From Glandiceps talaboti (lineage: Eukaryota > Hemichordata > Enteropneusta > Spengelidae): a stretch of 64,000 nucleotides of DNA. The notes below the pieces were generated by a model, which was not told the DNA's origin, did no database searches, and saw only the letters and a program-made list of their open reading frames with translations. Made by a program: the position numbers and the translations under genes. Where the stretch lies: contig NC_135554.1 of NCBI RefSeq assembly GCF_964340395.1, positions 25,634,592 through 25,698,591 of the forward strand, given 5' to 3'. Shown one piece after another: positions 49,767-63,900 of this stretch. Positions within the stretch are counted from its first letter, which is position 1; each line of letters starts with the position of its first letter.

Positions 49767-49962
49767 AGGGGCGTGTAATATTTCATAGATTGTTGTTTTC
49801 CTGGTCTACACACAAAATATAACAACCTTTTGACCATATATTCCTACCTGTAAGGAGAAATATTTCTACTAGTATAGTATAGAGATTGATACATTTGTAG
49901 CAGCAGAATTCGTACGATATTTTCCTAAGAAAACGGCAATCTAAGCAATAATACGTGCCCCT
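49767..49962 (-). mobile_element. MITE-like element family 1, copy 2
   Basis: Read on the minus strand it starts GGGGCACGTATTATTGCTTAG and ends TATTACACGCCCCT. The two ends are imperfect inverted repeats of each other. It is non-coding and intergenic between genes A and B. Confidence 0.8.
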
Positions 49963-50538
49963 GTGATTCATCCTGAAGCTTTGTACATGGTTAGAACGAA
50001 ATGGATAAGTTAGAGACCTACCAGATATATATATATATATATCGCTAAAGTCTATTATTTATTTGTAATATGCGGTGGAGCCAAACTCGACTAGGGAAAG
50101 TTATTGTTGGACTCCAAAATTGCCAATTCTGTTTTGTTTATTATAATTATTTTATCATAGGGGTAGTAAACATGTGATGGGATTTTTATTACACAATTTT
50201 ATCTCGCCTACTCCTTTACTCTGTATTTGTCACACATCATGGAACCTATATGAACGTAGCCTGAACGTAACCTATATGAACGTAACCATTTCAAAGCACT
50301 TTGGGAGAAAGAGCACGTAGCTAAGATGATAGCCGAGTGACAAAACGTAACACAAACGTTATTCTCTGATGTTATTTGAAACATATACTATTTGATTAAC
50401 GTGATTTAAAGTGATTGCCATGGTTACAAATTAACCATGGCAAGACAGGGGAGAAAGCCTTACAGGTTCAAATAATCCCTTGTAGTGTTCATGTACTGAT
50501 CAGGTATTGTCACAATATTATAATGCAGGTATAAATGT

Positions 50539-50812
<274 letters not shown>

Positions 50813-51173
50813 AATGGGTGGCAAACAACTGACATCAGTCAATTCTTGCTGCATATCAATACCATGAAGCTCTTTTAAACACACAAAAAAGAAGCAGATA
50901 TTGAGTGATTAGTCTTTATTATACCCTATAAAAGTCGTCAATATCTTTAAAATCTAGTTGCCATGGTTACATTGTACAAATGGCATTTATACACCATGAC
51001 AGAATGAATCCTTGTAGAAACGTTAACTCTTTCCATCATTATACTACGTTACGAAAACATAATGACCAAATACACATATTTGGTTTACACTTGACTTTTA
51101 TGCAATTACAAGTGTCAATTTGTTTTTGTTTTTCTATTGTCAACCAGAGTTACAAGTACATTGATCAGAAATG

Positions 51174-51566
51174 GAAACTGGATATCTATAGAAATATATA
51201 GAATGTATAATGGTGACTGGATATCTATAGAAATATATAGAATGTATAATGGAGACTGGATATCCATAGAAATATATAGAATGTATAATGGTGACTGGAT
51301 ATCCATAGAAATATATAGAATGTATAATGGTGACTGGATATCTATAGAAATATATAGAATGTATAATGGAGACTGGATATCTATAGAAATATATAGAATG
51401 TATAATGGTGACTGGATATCTATAGAAATATATAGAATGTATAATGGAGACTGGATATCCATAGAAATATATAGAATGTATAATGGAGACTGGATATCTA
51501 CAGAAATATATAGAATGTATAATGGAGACTGGATATCTATAGAAATATATAGAATGTATAATGGCC
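51174..51566. repeat. 39-bp minisatellite, about 10 copies
   Basis: The unit contains GACTGGATATCTATAGAAAT and AGAATGTATAATGG, with CTA/CCA/CTACA and GGTGAC/GGAGAC variants. Because 39 is a multiple of three, both strands stay open. The 13-residue periodic peptides that result have no supporting promoter or splice evidence. It lies 540 bp beyond the gene A stop codon. Confidence 0.95.
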
Positions 51567-51977
51567 AACGATTAACACATGGACGTCTGAAATTTGTTTT
51601 TAGCTTGAATCGAACAATGACCTCGTTTTTGCTGTCATTATTTTTCTTCAATTTTATTATTTAAAGTTTGTACAGATTACCTCATCTTTTCCAAATTATA
51701 GCTTTTAATACTTAAAAAAAGAAGCAAACTCGCATCCCGTTATAAATAAAATCGTGGTTAATATAATTAAGATTGTTTACATTGTGTTCATAAATCTCAA
51801 CAAAATTGAATAGCTAGCTGTGACTTACGTTCTATGTTTAATATCGATTGATACAAGGCTTCCGATCGTGAGTTGATGGCGTACTTTACCTTTAACTATA
51901 AAATGTACACAAATCTAATAACTATTAGTTGCAAACCACACTGTAGTTAAGCCTTGTGTGATGACTTTAGGAACTAC

Positions 51978-51983
51978 TTTATT
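51978..51983 (-). promoter_or_regulatory. Poly(A) signal AATAAA for transporter gene A
   Basis: Minus-strand AATAAA about 120 bases past the gene A stop. It is the nearest canonical hexamer. Confidence 0.5.
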
Positions 51984-52101
51984 GTTAACCCAATGATACG
52001 TATACCAGTACTGAGTTATTAGTAGCCTTATCACTGGCGTGTTGATATATTAGAAGTTACATGTGCCACCCACGACTGTATTGCACATATGACGTAGTTA
52101 T

Positions 52102-54982
52102 TTATAAGGGTGTATCAAACTGTTGATCGTTAGTGTAGCCAGGGTTTGTTGATCCTTTGACAGGGTATTCTTCAATGTCGATGGCATCTGCAGGGTATCC
52201 TAGTTCTGCTTCCTCCTCATCACTTTCTTGTAAGTCTTTTCGTGTGTACTTGTCGATGATCCCGGCACCGGTCGAATCTCCCAGAACGTTTACGGCAGTA
52301 CGAATACGATCTCTGGAGATGATAAACGAAAGACAAACAAACTGATGATGGAATGTTACACAGTGAAACTAAATAATAGGACGGGGAGGGGAGGGGGGGG
52401 GGTTTAAATCACTGCATGCAGTCTTGTTCCACGTATAGTCCATGCACACATTCATGCATATTATCACTCAAACGTAAACAAGTGACGAGTTAATTTTTGT
52501 CTTTACTGTAGTAGCAAAGTTGTCAACGGCACGTTTTTAAGATGCACTGTAACTATGTTCACTAAGTGACCAGCAAGACGAGAGTGTTCGTCAGACGGGC
52601 GGGTTACAACTGTCAGATGTCGTCATAAAAAGAGAAGTGAGACATCAAGTCAGTACTAGTATATCTTTATAGATGAGGCATGCGCAGTAGCAGTAACTGA
52701 GCACACTTATTTGCTGATTTTGTTCCTGTATTTCTAAAGTAAGTGAGATAATCAGATAATCTGCCAGGTAAATTGCTATACGCAATACATGGACTCATGC
52801 TGATTATCTGCAACTCTCTACTCTACAAAATATGCATAGGTCTAGAAGGGTATGCTAATCGCCGGAAAGAGTTAACTCACATCAACCAATCAATGACGAT
52901 GATCAGAGTGACGTCCTCTGCTGGTAAACCGACAGATTCTAATACAATCACCATAGTAACCAAGCCAGCTTCGGGTATACCTGCTGCACCAATACTTGCC
53001 AGAGTGGCAGTGATACTAAAATGAAAGAAGAAAAGCTAGTGTGGTGAAACATTTCATACAAATTTGATCATTAGATATTATGAGCATATATATAACTCTA
53101 TTTCATCTCGAGTTTGCAAATTGCATGAAAATGCATGCATTCCGATTCGAGGTCTTCTAATAGTGATAATGCCCACTCTGAATTCTCTCTTCCTGTCATA
53201 CCCGAGTTCTCAAATGCCTATAACCCTTAAACACTAAGAAAACAGATCACAATTATTACTTGCCATACCTGATTGTTATGTATTGTCCGATATCTAAACT
53301 GTAGTTGTTGATTTGGGCAATGAAAATTGCAGCGACAGCTTCGTACAAGGCAGTTCCATCCATGTTGATGGTCGCCCCCACCGGCAGGACAAACTGTGTC
53401 ACTCGTTTGTCAAGGCGAAGCTTTTCTTCTAAACACTTGATAGTCACTGGGAGGGTGGCAGAACTGCGGAAAGCAAGTAGAAGACGCCGTATCTGTGAGA
53501 TTTTAGGTTTTGTGTAGCGTGCACGTGACAACAGAGTGACGTTTATTGTAGAAAACGTGACACTTGTCTCAAGCCTATGAGAAGAGATCTTCCCCGATAG
53601 GGGATGGATAAAACAGACTAGAGCTCATTGGTGCAAAGTGACAGTGGTTTTTTATGTACATGTAATGCTATTTTTGCGAGAACATTTCTCTCCGAACAAA
53701 CCCGGGCGAGAGTATCACAAGTGCACAGAACATACATATCTTATCTTGGTATCTTACCTAGATGCTGTACCGAAGGCAGTGAGCAGGGCAGGCAACACAC
53801 CAAGTATAAATGTGATGGGATTTTTTCTTGTAAATAACACGTAGAGCGTTGGAAGGAAAATCAAACCGTGAATGAGTAATCCTGATATGACTGTGACACA
53901 GTACATGCCAAGCTGTCCTGCAACGACACTCCAATCGTCCATTTGTAAGACCCTGCCTAAAATTAGAAACATGATGCCAAAGGGGGCGTACCTATTAACA
54001 GAAAATAAAACAAGAAAACTCGGTGATTATTCAAGCAGCGAAAACTCCATAATACAGTAGTTCAAATCAACACGTTCTTCAGATTATCGAATTCGGAAAC
54101 TACAAAGCTTAAACTGTAAAGCTTTCTTCCATTTTCCCGCCAATTTTTCATTAAAAGCCTGAATTTAGTGAATTTATGACAAGACTTTTAAAAGTTCCTT
54201 TATAGGAACATTTTTGGATATACAAAAAAATGTATTACATAAGAGATGTGGAAAACCAACACAGACGACGATGGTTTAAAAATATATAGGAGTTCATCGA
54301 TATTCTTTTCCAACTCTGCCTAACCCTCCTCCCCCGCCTCTCCCACGTTACTTACCACATGACAACCCATACGATAGCCATAATTGCTGCATTCAATGCC
54401 ACGAAAAAGTCTATCAGTATTTTACCAGGAGGACCCATCTTGCTGATAGTAACACCAAGTGCGATAGCGAATGTAATAATCCCCAGGATGTTCATGCCAG
54501 AGACGTATGAACTTGTAGGACAGCCACAACAACAGGGTGGTTCAGATTCATCGTCGGTCATATTACTTGCCAGGGTTGATAACATCGTTGACATCGTTCC
54601 TGTTACGGTCGTCATATTTGATGCCATCTCTGGCTCAGGGTCATCATCACCTGAAGATACAGTTCTATACTGTGAAAGAGAGCGGAGCAACATATATCAT
54701 CAACGCATTGATCAGGTTTACAAGTCCTCAAATATTGAAAAGAAACAAAGTTTCAAGACGTGAAGGGAACAAAACAGAATACTGTTTGAGAGCCTTAAGG
54801 TAGTTAATTCCAAACACTACAATACATTTTTTTTCAAGTTGTCATTTTTCTACTTCATGGACAATCAGGGGTCGCATAAGTTTATATGTTATTTACCTTC
54901 AATGAAATGTAAATAAATAAATAAACAAACAAACAAGCAAACAAACAAATAAACAAACAAACAAACAAAACAAACAAACACA

Positions 54983-55037
<55 letters not shown>

Positions 55038-55521
55038 ATGGACAAACCAGGTTTACAACATCGGATGATGGTAGCGTAAGGCGTCACTATCAATATTACA
55101 ATTTGTGATTAATTATATGTACTTTATTTCTCTGTACATTTCACTGGATGTCCAAAAAGATGGAGTTAATTGTATTTCTAGAAACAAAACTGTTGTCCAC
55201 AAGATTGCGTTATGTTCGGAATGAAATGATTAGTTTGATTTGGTTTGGATAGTATACAATCACCAGTGGATAAACATTTGTGTAGCAGTACACACAGTAT
55301 GGTACAATATATCCAATCAAATTGATTTTTGGATCCGCTCCAGAAAATCCGCATCCCGATAAATCACGATTTCAACTTATTGCTGCTAAAAAATAAATAA
55401 GAATCTCACCTTCTCAAAGGTAGCCTGGACCAAATTTGGGGGAAACATATTTCTGTGAAAGAACAAGAGAAATGTTGAAAAAATCGTGACAACTATTTCT
55501 AACAGGAGCATTTAAATAACT

Positions 55522-55582
<61 letters not shown>

Positions 55583-58500
55583 GGTGGTGGTGGTGGTGGT
55601 GGTGGTGGTGGTGGTGGTGGCGGCGGCGGAAACATCTATGTTCCAATGGTAAACAGTCTAATGCATTGACTACGTGAATTACATGTAATGTAACCATACA
55701 GAAAGAGAGTGTCTGTCTTGGTATAAGAACACTCTAAGACTTGTGACTGTGTTCATAACAGCATGGCCTAGTGTCATTTCAAACGTCAAGTTATTGTGCT
55801 GAAATGTCCTATGTACACGTACGTAGAGCCTATCTTACTGCTAACAATATATACTTATTTACAACATAAATTTATCAAAAGGCATAATTTATCAATCTGG
55901 AGGAAATTTCTGGACCTTCAGGTCCCACGGTTGTCCAGCAACCTTTGGTCGGAAAAGGCTATACCATTGGAATCATCAAAATGCATGTGAGGTTTATGCT
56001 CCTTCAGTTGTTGCACACGTGTTACACATGTATTGATGGAGTTGTCAGAATAGATGTATCCATAGACATTGGAGAGAGGTTGGGCTATGATTTATGTAGC
56101 TCGATCTATGTTTAGCACTTTGTTTTGCGTCACCAAAATAACATCATACAATTTGTAATTCACAATACACTTTCTATCATTTAGAAAAACGCTCGCAAAG
56201 TTATGCAGATTGAGATACAACGACTTCGAGAATACTGACGAGCAATTATTTGTATTTCAAATAGCAATCCCTAAAATATCTTGAAGTTAATCGTGTTGTG
56301 GACAAGTGTTAATGAAAAGAATGTGTGTACTACGGATTTCGGGCAAAGTTCAGCAATTCATTTACTGAACAAAGAAGAAAAGCTATGAGTTTGAAAATAC
56401 GGGGTTTCAACCCCAGAGGCACGTATTATTGCTTAGATTGCCGTTTTCTTAGGAAAATGTCGCACGAATCCTGCTGCTACAAATGTATCAATCTCTATAC
56501 TCTTTTCTCCTTACACGTGGGATGTTATAGTCAAAAGGTTGTTATATTTAGTCTGTAGACCTGGAAAACAACAACAATCTATGAAATATTACACGCCCCT
56601 ATGGTTTCAACCTTTGCGCTCTCGTATTCCGTAGACCTGAACTATTTGCTGATAACTGAAGGCTAGTTTTCTACACGTTGCCATGTCCTGGTTTCCATGT
56701 GAAAAGGCAGGAATTGTGGACGTCAAAATGAATTGTTAGTATTTATGTAGTGGAAAACACGTTTTCCTGGTGGGGAGAGGGAGTAAATCATTCACAATAT
56801 TGGGTGGGCAGTGGGAGGCAAGTTGAAACCCAGTGGGAGGGAGTTATCCTTCACACCAGTGGGTGGCTCAGCTAAATACCCTGACACAATTTATTTGGGG
56901 TGGCGATTCTATTGAAATCATAAATTTTGGTCTGAAACAACATGTATAATTGATGAAAACACTGCACCCACAGCCGGGACATAGGAGTCTACACCACTTA
57001 TATACCGCTGCTTTCAAAACATCTCCAAAATATGCATGATGGAAAGGTGTATGAAGAGATTTCCCCGTGTCCGCATTTAGCTGAAAAGTTTGCTTCGACA
57101 AACTAAACTGTGTGGCTATTGTTTGAAATGGATTGTTTGTAGTCACAAAAGTATATATAGGAGACCTCAGAGAATGTAGTGATTGTATGCATTGCTAATG
57201 GGTTTTGGGGACTGGCACACACTGATATTAATACAACGACAAATATTGTTTCACAGTTAACAAAAACAGTAGGAAAACAAATTCTGGTCTGTAAAATGGG
57301 TGTTGGCTTTCTTAGTTATCAGTAAGACAACAACAAATACAACAGCGAGGCTTCCTGAACCATATACCTCCTCCTGGCGTGTATTGCATGAATTGACTCC
57401 AATAACCTGAATGCCAGGGTTCGATAATCGTCCCTGGGAATAGGTCAGGTTGTGAATATTCGATATTCACACTGATTTTAAAGGTGATGTTACAACAGGG
57501 TTGTTATGCATTGGTGTTACACATTATGCATTGGTGTTACACATCTATATGTGAACTATTCAAATCTACTAGTACTACACCGCCGTTGCTTACTGATCTG
57601 GTACAGGCGTACGCGTTACGCTTGCGTTAACAACCCCTGGGGTAACAACCATCTCAAACGAGTCAGATAGATGACGTGATTCGGGATTGTTGTGGACTTT
57701 CACCTGCGAAAGCTTACTGCGCCATAAAAATACATTATTACACACATTCTAAATAGTTGGACCTACGCCAACCTAGCACCGTCTATGACTTGAGTGGTTT
57801 GTGTGTACCTGAAAAGACCGGTAAAATGGATCTTTCCAGACAGCACAAAAGGTTTCAGGCAACGTAATTTATTCATTCTAATTGAATACAACGAATCTAG
57901 GACACGCAGTGTAAGTTGATACATCGCCAAGGTGTTCCTAAAGCAGACAAACATATAACCATGTAATACAATGTACCTGGATGTCCCTGGTTTGTCAGAC
58001 ATGTGACAATATGCATGGTAACATGTGAATGTAACCTCAAAATTCCACTTGGGTTATCATGTCAAGGAGAATTTATTAACGTTGTTCGAGAATTGACAAT
58101 ACTGGCCGGAAAAGTATTTCACATATATACAGACATACAGAGTTAATAGTTAGTACTCAAAATGTCACCAGGCAACACAGACGAAATGTTTGCGCAGAAG
58201 ATCTTACCATGTTTCTTGGTAGCAAATTGAAATTTAAAGAATGGACTAAAACATGCTTGTAAATGACGTTGTCCACTGTTACGTTCACCTTCACAGCTTT
58301 GAAAATGAAGAACAAAACTAATAAAGCAAATTGATAATAGATAAATAGTGGAATGGCACTGCACTAGTGCTTTTATGCCGAAGACTAAAATAAATTGTGT
58401 AGAACGCTATAACTGCCAAATTGTATATCCCAATATATGTAAACTAAACTGTTTGTCATAAGTTCTTTTTTCATGCATTTATAATTTCCAATACGACATT

Positions 58501-60918
58501 AGGATGTCTCTGAATAAGGCCAATTTTTCACTTCACCTACTACAATGTTTATAAATAGATTCTTTTTATATCGCCTACTTCAAGGAGAAATACAGCCTTA
58601 TTATTCTTCTTGCAACATAAATCATTGCTGTAATTTAATACATGTAGTTTTCACTGGTTATACGGGTCAGTATGTTCGCCAAAATCTAATTACTTTTAGA
58701 CGAGAAATAGCGTGTGGCTACATTTTTTTTGGCGATGAAGTGGATCAGTGAACAATGGATATATCACTGCACTGACAAGCAATTCGATGGTTTACTTCTT
58801 GTCAGAGGAGTGAAACGTAAAATGTGATGCAGAGAAAGATGGAGTTGATAGTGTCGTTCTTACTCCATGAGCAATAAATAAATGTAAACATATTGGTGAT
58901 AATTATGCGAGATTCAAGACAGAAAGAGAAAGAAACCTCGAGATGACGTCACACTCCCATCTATTAAAGCCTTAGTTGTAATAATTGCAACGTTAGTTTT
59001 TTTATTTGTTTTCGTCAAAGCTTTTATTTTATTATTTTGTTTCTGATTTTTTTATCCGTTATCCGTATCAGTTTTTATCGACCCGGAGTTTGCACTCAAA
59101 ACCGTAACGTTACAAAGCCAACTAGACAAAGACAAATAGACAGGTGCGATACAAATCTGTATCTGTATCGCACAAGGTGGACGGATATATTTACTGCCTT
59201 ACCTGCCAAAAAATCTGACATGAGTTTCCTACTCTATTGCAATAATTATAGAACCCCTACAACCTTTTGACCTTCACAGTTCCAAACTACCTTACTCCGA
59301 CAAAAACGGCAAATGAGTACGACTCCGCGAGATCTCATTAAAAACTTGAGCGAAACTACAATTATTGCAGCAAAAGGGGGAAACAACATCTGGGTTGGTG
59401 GGTGGCCATGGGTATGTCGTAAATACAAGTAGACAGGTGTTTTTATCAATTTAAATTGTCATGGACCATATCACAATTGTCGTAAATCAATGCGACATTT
59501 GAAAGTACATTGTACATACATACATCAAAGCCAAGTCAAACAATGCATTTAAATCAGGCAAACTTCTTCTTCACTAACTGTCCATCACCTGTCGGGCGAA
59601 AATTTCTCTTTGAAGCTTTCGATTGGTGTTTATGACAATTAAGTATATTTTTTTGGCTTTCAGCCAATAATCACGTTGTTGGTATATACAGTACCCAGTA
59701 CATGTACTACCTGATGTGAATCATAACATGGCAGAGAAAGTATTTATCGCTGTGAATTATGGGCATAAAGAACGTGAAGAGGTGCGATTGTGTAAATTTA
59801 ACAAAGCAAACAAGCTTCTCAGTTTGAGTACACACGGTAGTTTTACCGAACATTACAATTGTATGCCAAACAGTGGGTCTTATTAGATTGGGATTGTATA
59901 TAAAGGCAAATGTCTCGTTCTTTGCGTTGTTGTTGTTGTTGTTTTTTCGAAGTAAAAGGATCTGAACATATTAAGTAAAGAATTCTTATCATTTGATGAT
60001 AAAGGTGAGATGTGAGTTACAGGGCGTGTCTTGTCGGTACAATTTACAATGTTAGTCATGCCAAGGAGAAAGAAGGTTGAATAGTTTCATGATGTTTTTG
60101 TAAAGATAGTCCTAGAGATAAAATCTATATGTACTCATTAGACTTTGTCAATAATATGTTTTAAGAAACTGCTGAAACACACATCCCATCAGATACGCCA
60201 TTTCTGTTACATGGTTTCATAAATGCTGGTGGTTTATATGATGTTGCTAATATATAAATCTACATTGAGATGTTTATTTAGTTGGGCCATGGATCTATTG
60301 GGTTATACTTCCATGATTGGACCGACAAAACAAAGTCCCTGGGCTCATCCTCGTGACCATGGCCATATTTATTCGGCAATGGTTGGACCAGACACTGCAC
60401 TGGTATAAAAAAAACTAACTTTCTACTTACCGAAGTAAGTCCATGAAGGCATCATCAGCTTTCACCTTCTTGGACGCCCCAGCTCTCGTGAGGTCGTCAG
60501 GATCTGGATTTCCAGCACCTGGTTTGATAGATACCACCATAATGATACCAAGGATAACAGCCAGGATTGTAGTGGAAATATAGTAAAGGATAGTACGGCC
60601 TCCAAGTTTACCTGAGTTCTTGCTATCCAAGATGGCTAGACCAGCTGTAACACTGGTAAACACGAGTGGAATAATCAACAACTTCAACATATTCAGAAAG
60701 AGAACACCAGGGAATGAGATGTACGATATTTGTTTGGCCGTCAGTTTGATATCGGTGTGTAGTTTGATGACAAACCCAATCGCCAAACCCAAAACTACGC
60801 CGGTAATGATCATTATAAGCAACAGATTGTCTTTCAATATTTTGAAGCATTGCTCACTACCAGTACGTGGTACTTTCGCATATTTCTTTCCCTTTCCGTC
60901 CACTCCTCCGTTCTTCAT
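52102..60918 (-). CDS. SLC1A: Excitatory amino-acid transporter, SLC1 family, paralogue A (539 aa, 7 coding exons)
   Basis: A sodium-coupled glutamate/aspartate transporter by family. Coding exons: 60431-60918, 55410-55452, 54356-54669, 53758-53991, 53269-53463, 52881-53015, 52102-52312; they sum to 1620 nt with phases 2,0,2,2,2,2, identical to gene B. The ATG at 60918 is preceded by an in-frame TAA nine bases upstream. Exon 1 carries TM1-3 and ends MDLLR. Exon 2 reads [14 protein letters not shown]. Exon 3 encodes a long extracellular loop with NMT sequons at N195 and N213 and an unusual CCCGC cluster at 223-227. HP1 is GTASSSATLP, NMDGT is at 393-397, and HP2 is [14 protein letters not shown]8 has D471, R474, T475 and N478, matching EAAT3 D444, R447, T448 and N451. 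The C terminus is DTPL, a possible class I PDZ ligand shared in kind with B. The gene is compact except for a 5 kb first intron. Confidence 0.96.
52382..52401. repeat. G-rich run in intron 6 of gene A
   Basis: A GGGGAGGGGAGGGGGGGGGG-type run that could form a G-quadruplex on the plus (non-template for gene A) orientation. It is short and isolated. Confidence 0.6.
54911..55039. repeat. (AAAC)n-(AAAT)n compound tetranucleotide tract
   Basis: AAAT, then AAAC, then AAAT units, in intron 2 of gene A. Confidence 0.96.
55521..55629. repeat. (GAT)n-(GGT)n compound triplet microsatellite
   Basis: About 19 GAT units change to about 14 GGT units and a few GGC. This is the same transition as the left half of the 15.45 kb palindrome. 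Intron 1 of gene A, about 70 bp from exon 2. Confidence 0.96.
56413..56602 (+). mobile_element. MITE-like element family 1, copy 3, with 10-bp target duplication
   Basis: 190-bp element with left end AGAGGCACGTATTATTGC and right end ATTACACGCCCCTAT. It is flanked by the perfect 10-bp direct repeat GGTTTCAACC (56403-56412 and 56603-56612). A 9-11 bp duplication with short inverted ends is typical of Mutator-like elements; that class assignment is inference. It has no coding capacity and lies in intron 1 of gene A. Confidence 0.82.
57503..57546. repeat. 22-bp tandem duplication
   Basis: TATGCATTGGTGTTACACAT occurs twice in direct succession, in intron 1 of gene A. Confidence 0.9.
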
Positions 60919-63900
60919 GTTTGGTTATTTGTTGTATGGATATTTCAACTTTAACTCCAGAATCTTGTACTATGTTTTAGATGGCTACTTCACTGATTTC
61001 GTTAGGAAAGTTCGCCGGGAAGTTTATAGTGTGCTGATGACGATGTGGAGTCTCTGACAACAACCTCACCTCACCTTTACCCAAAGCCGTGTGTCAGTTA
61101 ATATGAGGCTTACTTTTGATATGCAAATAAGCTCTCTACTGAGCTGTACAACAGTACAAAAGTGAAGTGCCTTTAATGGCTGCCTGTTCTCAGTATGTGA
61201 CCCTGGTCCACTCACACAAAGTATGTGAAAAGACCAATGTCTAAACACCACCCCATGTTCTGCGTTGCTTGCAAGTCAATCTATCCACACGTACTTGCTT
61301 TTTGCAAAAAACTCTCCAAAAAATAAACTGCAAAAACAGTTGAAGGTAGACATTTTTGTAAACGAAAAGGAAAATATTCATACATGATATTGTAAATTTT
61401 TGGAATGGAATGTTTATTGCATGAAAGGCCACAGGCCCAAAGAGCATACAAAACTTGATTGGAAAAAATACAAAATAACTGAAGAGCTGTTAAAGTACAT
61501 TTGTCAAGAAAGAAAAAGAAATGAGAATTACTGTCTACATTTCATTGCATAATAAACGAAAGCGGCCAAGTTATGTAACTGAGTTACACCCATGCCAAGG
61601 TATTAACCAATCAAATTTGACGACACATCTATTAACACCAGTGCCAGGGTATTAAGGTATCTGTGTGGGCTAGGACGTCAGGTGAATTTATCAATAAAAC
61701 TATGTAAATCCACTCATACATATTTATTTAGACGCATTGGAGTCGGAACTAGCAAAGGGCATACCGTCAATAAGCAGTAACACAGCCACAAACTTTGACT
61801 GATTAAGAGTAATTGACATTTTGCTGGGGAGTCTGATGCGCCCTCTACGACAGATTCCTGAGTAACACACACACGGGGAGTGTGAGAGTCTGCCGTAAAG
61901 ATGTTTTAGTATTTTAAATGCCTGACTGTAAAACGTTGAGTGTCGGCATTTTTGTCAATTGTTATAAATTTAAAGACGAAAAAAAAAAGTTTGATGGATG
62001 ACAATTTTTTTGTCATCGTGAGCATGTGCTTCTGACAGAATCAGGTGCCCGCAGAAGTATCGCCCACACTCCGAGTTTAGCGTAAGTTCAGAAGTACGGC
62101 GTCGATGTATTATGTACACACGTACACGATCTCAAGTCAAATGATTTTCCTTCCACGTTTTGTTTTTCAAAATTCGGTGAAGGCTGTTTTATGATTGATT
62201 AAACTTGTTCTATTTCCAAAAGCCACGGTGTCATCTCTGAAAGCCGGGGCAGTCAATCTTAACTAAACTACATGTATTACTATTCACGTCGTATTCGTTT
62301 CTAGACTAAAAGGCAAATATAACATCACCGTCACATGTGCGAGTACGAGTTCACATCGATACAACCACAAGCGATGTATTTCAAAACAAATGCATACGGT
62401 ACGGTGAATACTGATCGAGCCAAGTTTGGTCTCCGTAGCGGTAAATATAATCCCAGTATGTCTCTACGATGCATGTTAGTCGATGTCATGACTAGCTGAT
62501 AGTGCCAACAAATATTGAACATTTTATGAACGGCTTAGATACATTTTAAGAGTCGCTTTCCTGAATAAAACAACCATTTTCAGATTGCATGCCGACATGG
62601 GCGACACATCAAGTAATCAAAGACACAACAACAAACAAATCCAAAGCAACTGTGTTTATTTATAGCAATCTGCGGATGGAAATCATGATTTTCCCAGGGA
62701 ATGATACGTAACACACGTCAATATTACACTGAGGACCTAACTGAAACATTGAAACATTTCAATTTTGCTCACATTGTACATTTGAGTCGTCATGGACTAT
62801 CGAACAGGCAATTTCAGGAACGACGATTTGCATCATACTCATAGACCTCATGTTTGCTTGTACCGCGCCGTTCACACGTGTGAGCTCACACTGTAGGCAA
62901 ACTCGCTCTAGCTCTGTCTTCTTGGGCTAATGGAATGCGTATGGTTGCCTGCAGACACAAATTTATGGTTGTCTGCAGACACAATTTTTTCTATGTAATT
63001 TTTATTGAAAATGCGTAAAATACATAAGATTTGCTGTAGTTCGGTGCGTAGTCTCAGAGGGAGTAATTCGAAACTCTAGTCTGACAATTGTCCTCCAAGG
63101 TCATAAGACTCATATTCATAATCTACCGTCACCCCGCGGCCCCGCACGTACAAGCATGACTAGAAGATATGATCACACGGAAACACTGTCCCTCCATTCT
63201 CAGCCAAGGCCTCGTAACGAAGTTTGGAACGTCTTTTACCTATTTTCGTTTTCGGCATCGTGGTAGTGTATGCCAAATATGGTAGTGAGTCTTCAAGGGT
63301 TGTCCAGCGGCAGCTAAAAGTTTTCATAACACGCTGTAGAATTAAAGTCCTGAGCGACCGTATGCTCCGTATTGAAATCAAAGATACGCATGCGCAATAT
63401 GCATTGTTGATGTCCCCCTAGCCTTGACACAGTTGATCGCATTACCGTCACGCTACATATTAGCAATGTAAGCGGCCATATATCAGAGTGTTAACCTGTT
63501 TTCAAGCCATATTACGATTTTTATTCATTCTAGAGGGTTCAAAGAGACAGAATCACTTTACGCGTTCGCAAGTATTGTTTTTACAAGTACCGCGAAATGG
63601 TCGCGAAGTTGTCAAAAAATGGGATTTTTTTGCCTTTTTGACCATTTAGAACGTTTCTTCATTTTACTCGTTCTAGCTTATTATACATGCTAGGGAATTC
63701 GGGTTTGTTTTATTTGATAATTGAGATGAAGGACGAGAAACTGGTTAGAGGGATTTTTTGTTAGTGAAACAGGCATTCGGCAATACTTTGTTGAAAATGG
63801 GGTACGCATACAACAAAATTTGCCTTTTTGACAATTAATTTGAAGCATTTTGGATCAAAATTTCAAAATTTTGTCTAGACAGATTTTGACATGTATATTT

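Noticed and set aside
51115-51664. Long open frames on both strands with a 13-residue repeat
   Set aside because: The 39-bp minisatellite unit is a multiple of three, so frames stay open by default on both strands. No gene signals flank it.
63160-63421. Overlapping open frames in the 5' flank of gene A
   Set aside because: No family match on either strand. A similar string near 30.2 kb suggests a dispersed repeat.
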